A DNA stretch of 64,000 nt from Pedobacter aquae (GCF_008195825.1 NZ_CP043329.1:2170001-2234000); one strand, 5' to 3'. Shown: positions 8,139-17,471, counted from the stretch's first letter. Program-made: numbers and translations. The notes: generated from the sequence alone by a model not told the origin.

Positions 8139-9779
8139 TTATAAACTTACACCTCTTTTCCAAGGGATAAAATCATCCTGATTTAAACCTACCGCCTTTG
8201 GTATTATTTCGCCGCTAGCAGCTTTGATACAATAGTCTAAAATCTCTTCTCCCATTTCTGCGATGCTTTTCTCTCCTCTAATAATAGCGCCTGTATCAAT
8301 ATCAATAATATCAGACATTCTTAAAGCTAAACCCGAGTTTGTAGCAACTTTAATAACCGGACAAACTGGGTTACCCGTGGGTGTACCCAAACCTGTAGTA
8401 AATAAAATTAAGGTTGCCCCGCTAGCTGCTTTTCCGGTAGTAGCCTCAACATCATTACCTGGTGTACAAACTAAATTTAAACCTGGTTTAACTGCTGGTT
8501 CTGTATAATCTAGAACATCTACCACAGGCGCTGTACCTCCTTTTTTTGCTGCTCCGGTACTTTTGATAGCATCGGTAATTAAACCGTCTTTTATATTACC
8601 CGGCGATGGATTCATGTGAAAACCAGAACCTACGGCATGTGCCTGTGCATCGTAAGTTTGCATCAAGTGGATAAACTTTTCTGCAATTTCTTTCCCTTCA
8701 CAGCGGTCTATCATGTTCTGCTCTGCACCGCACAACTCTGGAAACTCGGCCAATAATACCTTAGCACCTAAGGTTACCAACAAATCTGCGGTATAACCAA
8801 CCGCCGGATTAGCGGAAATTCCGCTAAAACCATCACTACCTCCACATTTAACACCTACAGTTAAAGCTGATAGAGGCGCTGGCTTTCTTCCAATTTTATT
8901 GATTTCTACCAATTGCAAGAAAGTTTGCTGTATGGCATCTTTAATGAGTTGCTCCTCGCTTTTACTTTGTTGCTGCTCAAAAACTAATAAAGGCTTATTG
9001 AAATTTGGATTGTATCGCTTTAAATCATCTAAAAAGTTTTGCGTTTGAAGATGCTGGCATCCTAAACTTAAAACCGTTACACCCGCAACATTTGGATGAT
9101 TAGCGTAAGAGGCTAAAAGCTTACTCAATAACTCGGCATCTTGTCTGGTACCTCCGCAACCACCTTGGTGATTTAAGAATTTTATGCCATCAACATTTTT
9201 AAATAAACGTTCTGTAGGTTGTACGGCATTTAATTCTAAAGATAAGTTTTGGATATCTTTACCTGCTTCTAAAGCCTCTCTTAAAGCTTTTGTATAAAGT
9301 TTATACTTATCAGTTACAGCATAGCCTAAAGTATGGTGTAAAGCTTCTTTAATAACATCTAGGTTTCTGTTTTCACAGAATACTGTGGGTATAAATAACC
9401 AGTAATTTGCGGTACCTACACGCCCGTCTTCACGATGATAGCCTAAAAAAGTCTTATCAATATATTTACTTACATCTGGTTTTTCCCATTGGTAACTTAC
9501 TTCTCTGTAAGCATAATCTTCTGCTGCATGTTTAAGATTGTTTACAGTCATCAAATCTCCTTCATTTACCGGAGTTTGAATTTTACCAACTAAAACACCG
9601 TACATGGTTACCTCATCACCAGGCTGCATCGTATTTAAATAAAATTTATGCTTAGCCGGAATATCCTCTTTAAGGGTTAACACGTTACCGTTAAAATCTA
9701 CGGTTAAACCCTTTTCTAAATCTTGTAGCGCTACCAGCACATTATCATGTGAATGAAGCTGTAAATACTTCTTACTCAT
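8139..9779 (-). CDS. UxaA-family (altronate dehydratase-like) sugar-acid dehydratase
   Basis: The 546-aa protein joins an N-terminal SAF domain (about 1-95) to a UxaA/GarD-type catalytic region with conserved Cys/His motifs (NHQGGCGGTRQD, LGCQ, VGVKCGGSDGFSG, FPELCGAEQ, GSGFHMNPSPGN). UxaA-type enzymes dehydrate altronate or galactarate in an Fe/Mn-dependent way. In this operon, bordered by a mutarotase, SDRs and an FAH hydrolase, the likely substrate is L-fuconate or another 6-deoxyaldonate, replacing the enolase-family fuconate dehydratase of Xanthomonas. That assignment is inferred; altronate remains possible, although no uxaB/uxaC genes are nearby. It starts one base after the mutarotase gene stops. 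Confidence 0.82.
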   Translation of the reverse strand: MSKKYLQLHSHDNVLVALQDLEKGLTVDFNGNVLTLKEDIPAKHKFYLNTMQPGDEVTMYGVLVGKIQTPVNEGDLMTVNNLKHAAEDYAYREVSYQWEKPDVSKYIDKTFLGYHREDGRVGTANYWLFIPTVFCENRNLDVIKEALHHTLGYAVTDKYKLYTKALREALEAGKDIQNLSLELNAVQPTERLFKNVDGIKFLNHQGGCGGTRQDAELLSKLLASYANHPNVAGVTVLSLGCQHLQTQNFLDDLKRYNPNFNKPLLVFEQQQSKSEEQLIKDAIQQTFLQLVEINKIGRKPAPLSALTVGVKCGGSDGFSGISANPAVGYTADLLVTLGAKVLLAEFPELCGAEQNMIDRCEGKEIAEKFIHLMQTYDAQAHAVGSGFHMNPSPGNIKDGLITDAIKSTGAAKKGGTAPVVDVLDYTEPAVKPGLNLVCTPGNDVEATTGKAASGATLILFTTGLGTPTGNPVCPVIKVATNSGLALRMSDIIDIDTGAIIRGEKSIAEMGEEILDYCIKAASGEIIPKAVGLNQDDFIPWKRGVSL

Positions 9780-9780
9780 A

Positions 9781-10113
9781 TTACTTTAAATCAAAAATCT
9801 TATCCATTAAAACCCATTTCTCTCCTTCTTTTGCAAAAGGCAAAGGTTGTTGAAAATCCCACATAAGAGTTTCCCAATCTTGTACTTTGGCATTTTTTTC
9901 ATCAGCTTTTGATTTTTTATCAAAAGAGAAATTGTCATCCACCTCCATAATCATCAATAACCTGTTTCCGGTTCTATAGATTTCCATATCTCTAATACCT
10001 GCTGAAATGATACTGAAAGTAACCGCAGGCGGAACTTTTTTATGCCATGCCTCATACTCGGCAATTAACTTAGGGTCGTCTTTTAAATCGAGAGCTAAAC
10101 AATATCTTTTCAT
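9781..10113 (-). CDS. L-rhamnose/L-fucose mutarotase family protein (RhaM-like)
   Basis: The 110-aa protein resembles the RhaM/DUF718 family: YCLALDLKDDP at the start, IRDMEIYRTGNRLLMIMEV in the middle, WETLMWDFQ towards the end. These enzymes interconvert anomers of 6-deoxyhexoses. The ATG overlaps the stop of the transporter gene (ATGA, 10110-10113), a sign of translational coupling. The uxaA-like gene follows after one base. Fucose versus rhamnose specificity cannot be told from sequence; the FucP-type transporter favours fucose. Confidence 0.82.
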   Translation of the reverse strand: MKRYCLALDLKDDPKLIAEYEAWHKKVPPAVTFSIISAGIRDMEIYRTGNRLLMIMEVDDNFSFDKKSKADEKNAKVQDWETLMWDFQQPLPFAKEGEKWVLMDKIFDLK

Positions 10114-11362
10114 TTTTTTACGGTTGAAACTTTATGACCATGAACAGCAAAGATTAAAATCACAAAAAAGCAAAATGCAGGTACAATATAACCCAGCTGG
10201 ATATTACCATATAAATCACTTACATGACCAAAAATTAGAGGTAAAATAGCTCCTCCTACAATAGACATGATGATGAAACTACTTCCTAGCTTAGTGTCTT
10301 CTCCTAATTCTTTTATCCCTAAAGAGAAAATTGTTGGGAACATGATAGACATAAAAAATGCAATACCAATAACAATATAAATAGATGTTAACCCTGTGAT
10401 ATACATAGCTAAAACACTTAAGCCCATACATAACACGGCATAAATAGCCAGTAAAACCGGAGGCTTAACAAATTTCATAAAGAAAGTTCCTACAAAACGC
10501 CCTATCATAAAGGCCATTCCTACCCCAAAACCTGCATATTCTGCTGCTTTCATTTCAGAAATTCCGGTTGCATGGGTAGCATAAAGAATAAAGAAACTGA
10601 AGATACAAACTTGCGCTCCAACATAGAAAAATTGTGCTGCTATAGCCCAATTAAGGTGTTTGTGCCTAAAAACAGATAAAGAAGAACCAGAAGTACTTTT
10701 CTCCTCTTCTTTAATCTCCGGAAGTTTCATGAAGAAGAAAATAACGGCTAGCACTAAAATAACAGAGCCTAATATAAAGTAAGGCATTTTAACGGTTGCT
10801 GCTTCTGCGGCAAGGGCTAATTCTCTTGCTTGCGGCGTCATTAAAGCTAATTTTTCTTCGGGCAAACCTTCTGTTAAAATAATTTTAGCCCCAATGATAG
10901 GTGCTAAAGTAGCCGCCAATCCATTAAAAGATTGTGCTAAATTTAAACGTTGAGTAGCTTTCTCTGGTGGCCCCAATAAAGATGCGTAAGGGTTTGCTGC
11001 TGTTTCTAAAATGGTTAAGCCACAGGCAATAATAAAAAGTGCTACAAGAAAAAAGTATAAGATTGTAAGTTTGCCGATGGTATAAATAAATAAGAACCTA
11101 CTGCAAACAACATTAAGCCTAAGATGATTCCGGCTTTATAGCCTTTTTTCTTGAGTAAAAATCCGGCTGGTAATGCCACAACAAAATAAGCTATAAACAC
11201 AGCCGAGTCTACCAATGAAGCCTGTAAAGTGGTTAAACTGAAAGCTCTTTTTAAATGTGGTATTAATATAGGATCTAGATTATGAACAAAGCCCCACATG
11301 AAAAACAAAATCGTAATCATGATGAAGGCAAAATTGGTAGAGCCTTTTTTTGATGTTGTCAT
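10110..11362 (-). pseudogene. fucP: FucP-type L-fucose:H+ symporter gene split by a one-base frameshift
   Basis: Two frames together encode a complete MFS transporter of the FHS/FucP family. The first (11362 down to 11042) gives FFMWGFVHNLDPILIPHL and the first membrane helices, ending SYTFFL at a TAG. The second continues without a start codon with the family hallmark ETAANPYA and then GPPEKATQRLNLAQSFN, QFFYVGAQ and TIFSLGIKELG to the end at 10110. Adding one T to the T6 run (A6 on the plus strand, 11049-11054) restores SYTFFLVALFII and a 417-aa product, close to E. coli FucP (438 aa). Either the gene is inactive, the run is phase-variable, or it is a sequencing indel. It is the first gene of the operon, so coupling to downstream genes could be affected. 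Confidence 0.85.
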
Positions 11363-11423
11363 TTAATTTGGTTTAATAATAACTGAGCTTCAAATTAAAT
11401 AAACTTATTTTTATAAAACAAAA

Positions 11424-11445
11424 ATTTTATATTGTGGAATAAAAT
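11424..11445. promoter_or_regulatory. Inverted repeat, candidate IclR operator
   Basis: A perfect 7-bp inverted repeat, ATTTTAT (11424-11430) and ATAAAAT (11439-11445), flanks an 8-base spacer. It lies in the 98-base gap between the divergent fucP-type gene and the IclR gene, where an IclR protein would be expected to bind. The arms are AT-rich, so chance occurrence is not excluded. Confidence 0.35.
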
Positions 11446-11460
11446 AGTAGTTTTGGTTGT

Positions 11461-12189
11461 ATGATACAAGTGATAAACCGAGCGATAGACATCCTAGAAT
11501 ACGTAGCCAATAACCCCAAAGAGCCAAAATTAATGGGGCATATTGCTGATCACCTAAATTTAAATACCGCAACTTGTGCCAATATCATCAAGACTTTAGT
11601 AGACCGCGGCTTTTTAAAAAAAGCCGAAAAAGAAAAAGGCTATTTGCTTGGAGATAATTTTACAGAAATTGCAAGCGGCTCTTTTGGCTACAAACAACTG
11701 TTAGATAGAGCAGAACCAGAATTATTGCTTGCCCAACAAGCGCTTCAAGAAAACTGCTTGATAGCTGTATTAAAAGAAAATAAGCGCATTATCTTAAAGC
11801 ATCATATTGCCAACCAACTGATACAGGCCACAACTGCTGATGAAAAAAATGCTTATGATGCCTCCACCGGCAGGTTATTAGTTGCCATGCTGCCTGATAA
11901 GGAACTAGCCCAATTTATTAAACGCTTTGGTTTACCCGATAAATCTATTTGGCCAGAAGCTTCTTCCAGAACACAATTGCTAGAGCAAATAGCCATCATT
12001 AAAAAACAAGGCTATGTCTTAATTGAAGATAGTGTGCAAGTTATTGGTATAGGAACACCTATTTACCAAAACGGGAAGGTGGTTGCAGGATTTAGTATTT
12101 ATATGCCTGCTTTTAGGTTTAACCATGAAACTAAAGAATTAATGATTAAAACTGCCTTAGAAGCCGCTCGTCATATTTCTATAATTTAG
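11461..12189 (+). CDS. IclR-family transcriptional regulator of the adjacent deoxysugar operon
   Basis: The 242-aa protein has an N-terminal winged helix (about 1-60: INRAIDILEYVANNP, NTATCANIIKTLVDRGFL) followed by the IclR effector-binding domain (about 80-242, with YDASTGRLLVAMLP and VAGFSIYMPAF). IclR proteins usually repress or activate a divergent catabolic operon in response to a pathway metabolite. It is transcribed away from the six-gene operon with a 98-base shared promoter region, so local control is likely. The ATG chosen fits the family N-terminus. A strong terminator follows at 12215-12250. Confidence 0.88.
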   Translation: MIQVINRAIDILEYVANNPKEPKLMGHIADHLNLNTATCANIIKTLVDRGFLKKAEKEKGYLLGDNFTEIASGSFGYKQLLDRAEPELLLAQQALQENCLIAVLKENKRIILKHHIANQLIQATTADEKNAYDASTGRLLVAMLPDKELAQFIKRFGLPDKSIWPEASSRTQLLEQIAIIKKQGYVLIEDSVQVIGIGTPIYQNGKVVAGFSIYMPAFRFNHETKELMIKTALEAARHISII

Positions 12190-12214
12190 TTTCATATTTA
12201 TCCCTCATAGCATC

Positions 12215-12250
12215 AAAAAAGCCTCTAAGAAAAATCTTAGAGGCTTTTTT
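12215..12250. terminator. Bidirectional intrinsic terminator
   Basis: A perfect 16-bp stem (12215-12230 with 12235-12250) with a 4-base AAAA loop ends in T6 and is preceded by A6. It separates the converging IclR and DUF5606 genes. Confidence 0.92.
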
Positions 12251-12266
12251 ATTTAGAAATTAACAA

Positions 12267-12791
12267 TTACGCTTCTTTCTTGGTTGCTTTTTTAGCAGGT
12301 GCTTTAGCAGCTTTCTCTGCTTTAGGCTTAGCTTCTTTAGCTTTGGCTGCTTGAGGTTTTTCTTCCACTACAGCTTCAACCTCTTGCACTTCTGCAACAG
12401 CTTGTTCTTCTTCTGTAAAAACTGGAAGATCTTTTAAAATATGGAACCATGATACTATCTTTTTAATATCAGAAGAGTAAACTCTAGTTTCATCATGGTT
12501 AGGCGCTACTTCAAAAAAGAATTTTCTAAGGTCTTTACCATCAACTTTGGCTTCTGGAACAACACCTTTAAAAGCTTTCATAGCCTCAAAAACGTCTTTT
12601 AATCTTAAATCTTCATCATCACCATAAATGGTAATATCTTCTAAAGATGCCAATTTAGCTGTAGACATATTAACAACTAATTTAGATTTTTGAGCATCTA
12701 AGCTTTCTAATATGAAACCCGATTTGTTTTGCCCTATTAATTTGTATAATCCCGGTTTCCCCGAAACAGCTACTAAGCCTGTTAAATTCAT
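12267..12791 (-). CDS. DUF5606 family protein with Lys/Ala-rich tail
   Basis: The 174-aa protein starts MNLTGLVAVSGKPGLYKLIGQ, which matches the DUF5606 family conserved in Bacteroidota. The first ~130 residues form the conserved domain. Residues about 140-174 are a low-complexity Ala/Lys/Glu tail (KAAKAPAKKATKKEA), similar to nucleic-acid-binding tails. It sits 18 bp downstream of the cyclophilin gene on the same strand and is probably co-transcribed. The function of the family is not known to me. Confidence 0.8.
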   Translation of the reverse strand: MNLTGLVAVSGKPGLYKLIGQNKSGFILESLDAQKSKLVVNMSTAKLASLEDITIYGDDEDLRLKDVFEAMKAFKGVVPEAKVDGKDLRKFFFEVAPNHDETRVYSSDIKKIVSWFHILKDLPVFTEEEQAVAEVQEVEAVVEEKPQAAKAKEAKPKAEKAAKAPAKKATKKEA

Positions 12792-12809
12792 ATCTCTTGC
12801 TGAAGCTAA

Positions 12810-13271
12810 TTAATCTTCTACTATTTCTATGCTTAAAATTTTATCACCTTGTCTAATATCATCAACAACGTCTACATTTTCTACAACTTTACCAAAGCAA
12901 GTATGGTTACGGTCTAAATGAGCAGTATTGTTACGACTGTGGCAGATAAAAAACTGAGAACCACCAGTATTTCTTCCTGCATGCGCCATAGATAACACAC
13001 CACGGTCATGATATTGGTTACCACCAGTTAACTCGCAGTCTATATGATAACCCGGACCACCACTTCCAGCTTTATATGCTGTTGCAGCGTCTTTAGAAAA
13101 AGGACAGCCGCCTTGCACTACAAAATCAGGAATAACACGGTGAAAAGTTACGCCATTGTAAAATCCTTCTTGTGCTAATTTTTTAAAGTTGGCTACTGCA
13201 TTTGGTGCGTCTTCATCATAGAAGGCTACAGTCATATCTCCTTTTTCGGTTTTAATGATTGCTTTACTCAT
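12810..13271 (-). CDS. Cyclophilin-type peptidyl-prolyl cis-trans isomerase
   Basis: The 153-aa protein is a single cyclophilin domain: NFKKLAQEGFYNGVTFHRVI, VVQGG, GSGGPGYH, LSMAHAGRNTGGSQFFI and CFGKVV are the usual motifs, including the catalytic Arg in FHRVI. No signal peptide is seen, so it should be cytoplasmic and assist proline isomerisation in folding. It is followed by the DUF5606 gene. A -7 element candidate lies 20 bases upstream of the ATG (13291-13298). Confidence 0.93.
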   Translation of the reverse strand: MSKAIIKTEKGDMTVAFYDEDAPNAVANFKKLAQEGFYNGVTFHRVIPDFVVQGGCPFSKDAATAYKAGSGGPGYHIDCELTGGNQYHDRGVLSMAHAGRNTGGSQFFICHSRNNTAHLDRNHTCFGKVVENVDVVDDIRQGDKILSIEIVED

Positions 13272-13290
13272 ATTGTTGGTTTTAAGAATG

Positions 13291-13321
13291 CAAAATTAAT
13301 AAAATTTTTAGCCTCCACTAA
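13291..13321 (-). promoter_or_regulatory. Bacteroidota-type promoter candidate for the cyclophilin gene
   Basis: On the minus strand TAATTTTG (13291-13298) matches the -7 consensus TAnnTTTG exactly. About 20 bases further upstream is TTA in place of the -33 TTG. Placement ahead of the ATG at 13271 is reasonable. Confidence 0.45.
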
Positions 13322-13354
13322 TCGTTTTCATTCAATATGCTTAATTTTAGAGAA

Positions 13355-14611
13355 ATGAAAAAAAACTTCCTCCTTTTATTGCTCCTCATTTTCACTTTTA
13401 AAAGCTTTGCAGCTTCTATTCTTATCCCCATGGATGAAGATCAGAAAAACCATTTAAAAGCTTACGGACTTACTTATTGGATTTTAAAAAACCAGCAGGA
13501 AGTAAACTGGCTATTAAATTATAGAGGTGGGAGCTTTTTAACCAATTATCAAACCACAATAGAAAAAGAACTCAAAATAAGAGGAATAAGCTATGAAGTT
13601 ATTGCCGATGCTAAAGTAACAGCCATTTTTACCGAGATATCTAATCCTGAAGTGAATATGGATATCGTAAAACTTGAAAAAACTCCAAAAATTGCTGTTT
13701 ATACGCCTAAAAGTAAGCTTCCTTGGGACGATGCCGTAACCATGGTTTTAACTTATGCAGAAATTCCTTACGATATTATTTATGATGAAGAGGTCTTAAA
13801 CGGAAAACTTCCTGAATATGATTGGCTTCACCTACATCACGAAGATTTTACAGGGCAATACGGCAGGTTTTGGGCCAATTACCGCATGGCTACTTGGTAC
13901 AGAGATGATGTGCAACAGCAAGAAACTACAGCAAAAAAAATGGGCTTTAAAAAAGTATCTCAAATGAAACTAGCTGTAGCTACTAAAATAAGAGATTTTT
14001 GCAGTGGAGGAGGTTTTCTATTTGCCATGTGTTCTGGTACTGATAGCTATGATATAGCTTTGGCTGCCGCCGGAACAGATATCTGCGAAAGCATGTTTGA
14101 TGGCGACCCTGCCGATCCACAGGCTCAGCAAAAACTAAATTTCAATAACACTTTCGCTTTTCAGAATTTCCTATTGGATTTAAATCCATCTAATTACGAG
14201 TTTTCAAATATTGATGCTACCAGCTTCAGGAATATAGAAAGAACAAGAGATTTCTTTACGCTATTTGATTTTTCGGCAAAATGGGATGTTGTTCCTGCCA
14301 TGCTTACTCAAAACCATGAAAAGGTTATCAAAGGTTTTATGGGGCAAACCACTTCTTTTAACAATAAAACCATTAAACCTGATGTATTGGTGATGGGCGA
14401 ATTAAAAGCTGCAAATGAAGCCCGATACATTCACGGACAGTTTGGAAAAGGACAATGGACTTTCTATGGCGGCCATGATCCAGAAGATTATCAACATATC
14501 GTGGGCGATCCGCCAACAGATTTAAATCTTTACCCCAACTCTCCAGGTTACAGGCTTATTCTAAACAATATCCTTTTTCCGGCAGCTAAAAAGAAGAAAC
14601 AAAAAACTTAA
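13355..14611 (+). CDS. Conserved secreted protein of Bacteroidota (often labelled asparagine synthetase B)
   Basis: Starting at the second Met (13355) the product is 418 aa with a clear signal peptide (MKKNFLLLLLLIFTFKSFA). An ATG at 13337 would add six residues and is less likely. The mature part begins SILIPMDEDQKNHLKAYGLTYW and is conserved in related genomes, where it is often called asparagine synthetase B. I see no PP-loop or N-terminal catalytic Cys, so that name is not supported. There are Cys/Gly motifs (DFCSGGGFLFAMCSGTD) and a GQWTFYGGHDPEDYQH segment. The function is unknown; it is probably periplasmic or cell-surface. The gene end overlaps the convergent porin gene by 4 bp. Confidence 0.75.
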   Translation: MKKNFLLLLLLIFTFKSFAASILIPMDEDQKNHLKAYGLTYWILKNQQEVNWLLNYRGGSFLTNYQTTIEKELKIRGISYEVIADAKVTAIFTEISNPEVNMDIVKLEKTPKIAVYTPKSKLPWDDAVTMVLTYAEIPYDIIYDEEVLNGKLPEYDWLHLHHEDFTGQYGRFWANYRMATWYRDDVQQQETTAKKMGFKKVSQMKLAVATKIRDFCSGGGFLFAMCSGTDSYDIALAAAGTDICESMFDGDPADPQAQQKLNFNNTFAFQNFLLDLNPSNYEFSNIDATSFRNIERTRDFFTLFDFSAKWDVVPAMLTQNHEKVIKGFMGQTTSFNNKTIKPDVLVMGELKAANEARYIHGQFGKGQWTFYGGHDPEDYQHIVGDPPTDLNLYPNSPGYRLILNNILFPAAKKKKQKT

Positions 14612-16656
14612 TCGTAGAAATTCCACTTTACACCAAATTGCGCAATAGAATAAGGCATTGGGTACCTGTTAACGGTATAATAGCCATTAGAGAAAAGCCC
14701 TTTATTTACATAGTTATACCTTAAAAATAAGTTTGCTCTTTTCCAATTGGTTCTTATCCAGGCATCGGCAATAGGCCAAGTATTAAACCTTACCGCTTCA
14801 CCATTATAAAACTGCCCAATAGCTGGCGCATAAGAAGGTGCGGTATATTGGCTAAAGTAACGCACATCAAAACCAAATTCGGTTTTTAAAACCTTAAAGA
14901 AATTCTGATGCATGTAAATGCTATGGAAAGTATAAACTTCTGGTGTTCTTAAAATTTGCTCAAAATCTGTTTTCTGGTAAACCAGATAATTCTCAAAAGT
15001 AAACTTGCCAAACTTAAAATCTTTACCAACACTTAATTTCAATAAGTTGATATTACTCCCTAACTGCTTAGGCTCTATGATATTATTTTCTGATGAAAAG
15101 TAAAGATGATTAGACACTAAAAAATACTCGGCTTTAGCCTGAAAATGATACTTAGGATTTAAATAAGCAAAAGATAAATTTTGTGTTTTTTGATTATCGA
15201 AATTCAAATTCCAACGGTGGTGGTTAGAGAACCAACGTTCGTAAATAATAGCAGGACTCTGATTTTGAGAGTAAGCACCTAAGACCAATCTACCGGCAGA
15301 ATTGCTCAACTTTATTTCTGATTGCGCTTGATACAAGAAATCACCAATATTTCTGCCTTGGAAAATCTGTTGTAAGTCTACTTTTAAACTGGCTTTATCG
15401 CTAAAGCTATAATTTAAAGTTCCTTTTAAGCTTAAGTTCTGAAATTGAGATTGATAATTAACCTGCTTATAATCATAAAAATCTTGTACCAAACCTACGT
15501 CCAACTTCAACTCATTCTTTAAAAAAGAGAGCTTCTTCCCTCTTAAATAAAAGCTATAAGCAAATTCGTTTTTAAGATGATTTACCAAGGTAGAATCTGA
15601 AGTAGAATCTCTAAAAATATAATAGTTATTTAATACCCCAGTAGTATCAACTCCTTCATTTCTGAAAAAATATTTCTGCCTGTTATAAGTAAAATTATAG
15701 CTAACCCTTTGTGTTGGCAAAGCCGATGTACTATCTGCCGAAGCAAATCTTTGCTTACCAATATTGTAAAACTGTTTGATGTTGATGGTATTATATCGCC
15801 AGTTGTGTAGCGCTCCATCTAAACGGGTAGCTTCAAACTCGGGCTGTACTACGGTAGGTACAGTAAAAATAGAATCATTTCTGATAGAGCCATTCTCGCC
15901 ACTCTTTATGGTGTTAAAAATAGCGTTTGCTAAAAGTGTATAGCGTTTATTTTTAGACTCGTACCATGTCCATAAAGAAGCATTTAAATTGTTAGCCGTT
16001 TGCCCAAAATAATAACCTTCTGTACGGTTGGTAGCATATTTTGCCCCTACATTCCAATTGGGTTTTATATTCTGACTGTGGATAACATGAAAAGCCTGTT
16101 CAGCATTTACCCCAAAAGTGGTAGATAGCATATACATTTCTGTAAACTGAGACCTGGCTTGATAATAAATAATATCTTCTGGCTTGGTTAAATACCTATC
16201 AAAAAAATGATAGCCTAAATCAAAGCCAATAGTTTTTAAGGGCTCAAACAACATCGGCCTATAAGCCAAACCCATAGCTCCGGTATTCATGGTTGGGCTT
16301 TTTGGGTCGTATAAAGGATTAAACCTATGAAAATTGGTAGTACTGGTATCTAAAGGAAATAACCTAGTGCTATCTCTTAAAAACTCTTCTTTAGTAACTT
16401 TTATAAACTTAGCTGTGTAAATAATAGAATCCTTCTTGGTTTCTAATTGCTTTCTTAAAGAATCAACACTAATTTCTTGTTTGGGTTGCGCTGGTTGCTG
16501 CTGCCCATTTGGTTGATTTTGGTTTGGATTAAGAGAAGAAGGATCATTAAATCTGGTATTACCCGTTCCAATAGTACGCGGTGTACGAATTACCTGTGCC
16601 ATTAAAGGGTAATATCCAACAGCCAATAAAAGTAAAAGGAACAGCTTTTTTAACAT
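14608..16656 (-). CDS. Putative outer-membrane porin (Bacteroidota putative porin family)
   Basis: The 682-aa protein has a signal peptide (MLKKLFLLLLLAVGYYPLMA) and a low-complexity Gln/Asn/Pro linker (about 35-65). The long C-terminal part has alternating aromatic/polar strands and ends in FGVKWNFYD, a beta-barrel-like terminus. This matches the putative porin family common in Bacteroidota. The ATG at 16656 touches the stop of the upstream phosphorylase gene by one base, and lpxK precedes that, so lpxK, the phosphorylase and the porin probably form one operon. The substrate is unknown. Confidence 0.78.
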   Translation of the reverse strand: MLKKLFLLLLLAVGYYPLMAQVIRTPRTIGTGNTRFNDPSSLNPNQNQPNGQQQPAQPKQEISVDSLRKQLETKKDSIIYTAKFIKVTKEEFLRDSTRLFPLDTSTTNFHRFNPLYDPKSPTMNTGAMGLAYRPMLFEPLKTIGFDLGYHFFDRYLTKPEDIIYYQARSQFTEMYMLSTTFGVNAEQAFHVIHSQNIKPNWNVGAKYATNRTEGYYFGQTANNLNASLWTWYESKNKRYTLLANAIFNTIKSGENGSIRNDSIFTVPTVVQPEFEATRLDGALHNWRYNTINIKQFYNIGKQRFASADSTSALPTQRVSYNFTYNRQKYFFRNEGVDTTGVLNNYYIFRDSTSDSTLVNHLKNEFAYSFYLRGKKLSFLKNELKLDVGLVQDFYDYKQVNYQSQFQNLSLKGTLNYSFSDKASLKVDLQQIFQGRNIGDFLYQAQSEIKLSNSAGRLVLGAYSQNQSPAIIYERWFSNHHRWNLNFDNQKTQNLSFAYLNPKYHFQAKAEYFLVSNHLYFSSENNIIEPKQLGSNINLLKLSVGKDFKFGKFTFENYLVYQKTDFEQILRTPEVYTFHSIYMHQNFFKVLKTEFGFDVRYFSQYTAPSYAPAIGQFYNGEAVRFNTWPIADAWIRTNWKRANLFLRYNYVNKGLFSNGYYTVNRYPMPYSIAQFGVKWNFYD

Positions 16657-17471
16657 TACACCAATAAAATTAACTGTTTTAAGATATTGGTCATGTGTGG
16701 CTCTGCCTCTGTAGCAGTTTTGATAATTTCTTCTACCGAAACAGCTTTCAACGTTTCAGGGAAACCTTCATCTGTTAAAACAGAAATGGCAAATACAGGT
16801 AATCCCATGTGGTTAGCAACAATAACTTCAGGTACAGTACTCATCCCAACAGCATCTGCACCAATAATTCTTAAATACTTATATTCTGCTCTGGTTTCTA
16901 AGTTTGGCCCTGTTACAGAAGCGTAAACACCTTTATGGCAAGTAATCTGTTCTTTTGCGGCAATAGCCAAAGCTTTTTCTATCAAATGCTTTTGATAAGG
17001 CTCGCTCATGTCTGGAAACCTCGGACCCAACTCATCAAAATTTGTTCCCGTTAGCGGATTTTCTGGCTGTAAGTTAATATGATCTTCAATAATCATTAAA
17101 TCGCCTTTTTTAAAAGCCGGATTTAAAGCTCCACTTGCATTAGAAACAAACAAAGTTTTAATACCTAATAATTTTAAAACCCTTACCGGAAAAGTAATTT
17201 GTTTCATATTGTAGCCTTCATAATAGTGCAAACGCCCCTGCATAGCTACCACCTTCTTGCCAGATAATGTTCCAAATATCAATTTACCAGAGTGAAATTC
17301 TAAAGTTGAAATAGGGAAATGAGGAATATGCGAATAAGATAATTGATGCGTAACTTCAATATCATTTACCAAACCACCTAAACCTGTGCCCAAAATAATA
17401 CCTATCTCTGGCTCAAAGTCGCCTATTCTTTTCTTTATAAATTCTACAGAATCATTTAACTGCTTTAACAT
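16656..17471 (-). CDS. Purine-nucleoside phosphorylase
   Basis: The 271-aa protein matches the trimeric PNP/MTAP family: GIILGTGLGGL, HSGKLIFG, MQGRLHYYEGY (phosphate site), NASGALNP, the ESGPNLET-type motif as TGPNLETRAEY, and GMSTVPEVIVA. It cleaves purine nucleosides with phosphate to free base and pentose-1-phosphate in the cytoplasm. It overlaps the end of lpxK by 20 bp and is followed by the porin gene with a one-base overlap, so translation is probably coupled. Confidence 0.92.
   Translation of the reverse strand: MLKQLNDSVEFIKKRIGDFEPEIGIILGTGLGGLVNDIEVTHQLSYSHIPHFPISTLEFHSGKLIFGTLSGKKVVAMQGRLHYYEGYNMKQITFPVRVLKLLGIKTLFVSNASGALNPAFKKGDLMIIEDHINLQPENPLTGTNFDELGPRFPDMSEPYQKHLIEKALAIAAKEQITCHKGVYASVTGPNLETRAEYKYLRIIGADAVGMSTVPEVIVANHMGLPVFAISVLTDEGFPETLKAVSVEEIIKTATEAEPHMTNILKQLILLV

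Noticed and set aside
10110-11362. Programmed frameshifting to produce FucP
   Set aside because: Only a T6 run is present, the family does not use recoding, and a simple indel or sequence error explains it better.
13355-14611. Asparagine synthetase B as the product name
   Set aside because: No N-terminal nucleophile Cys or PP-loop motif is present, and the protein has a signal peptide; the common label looks like annotation drift.
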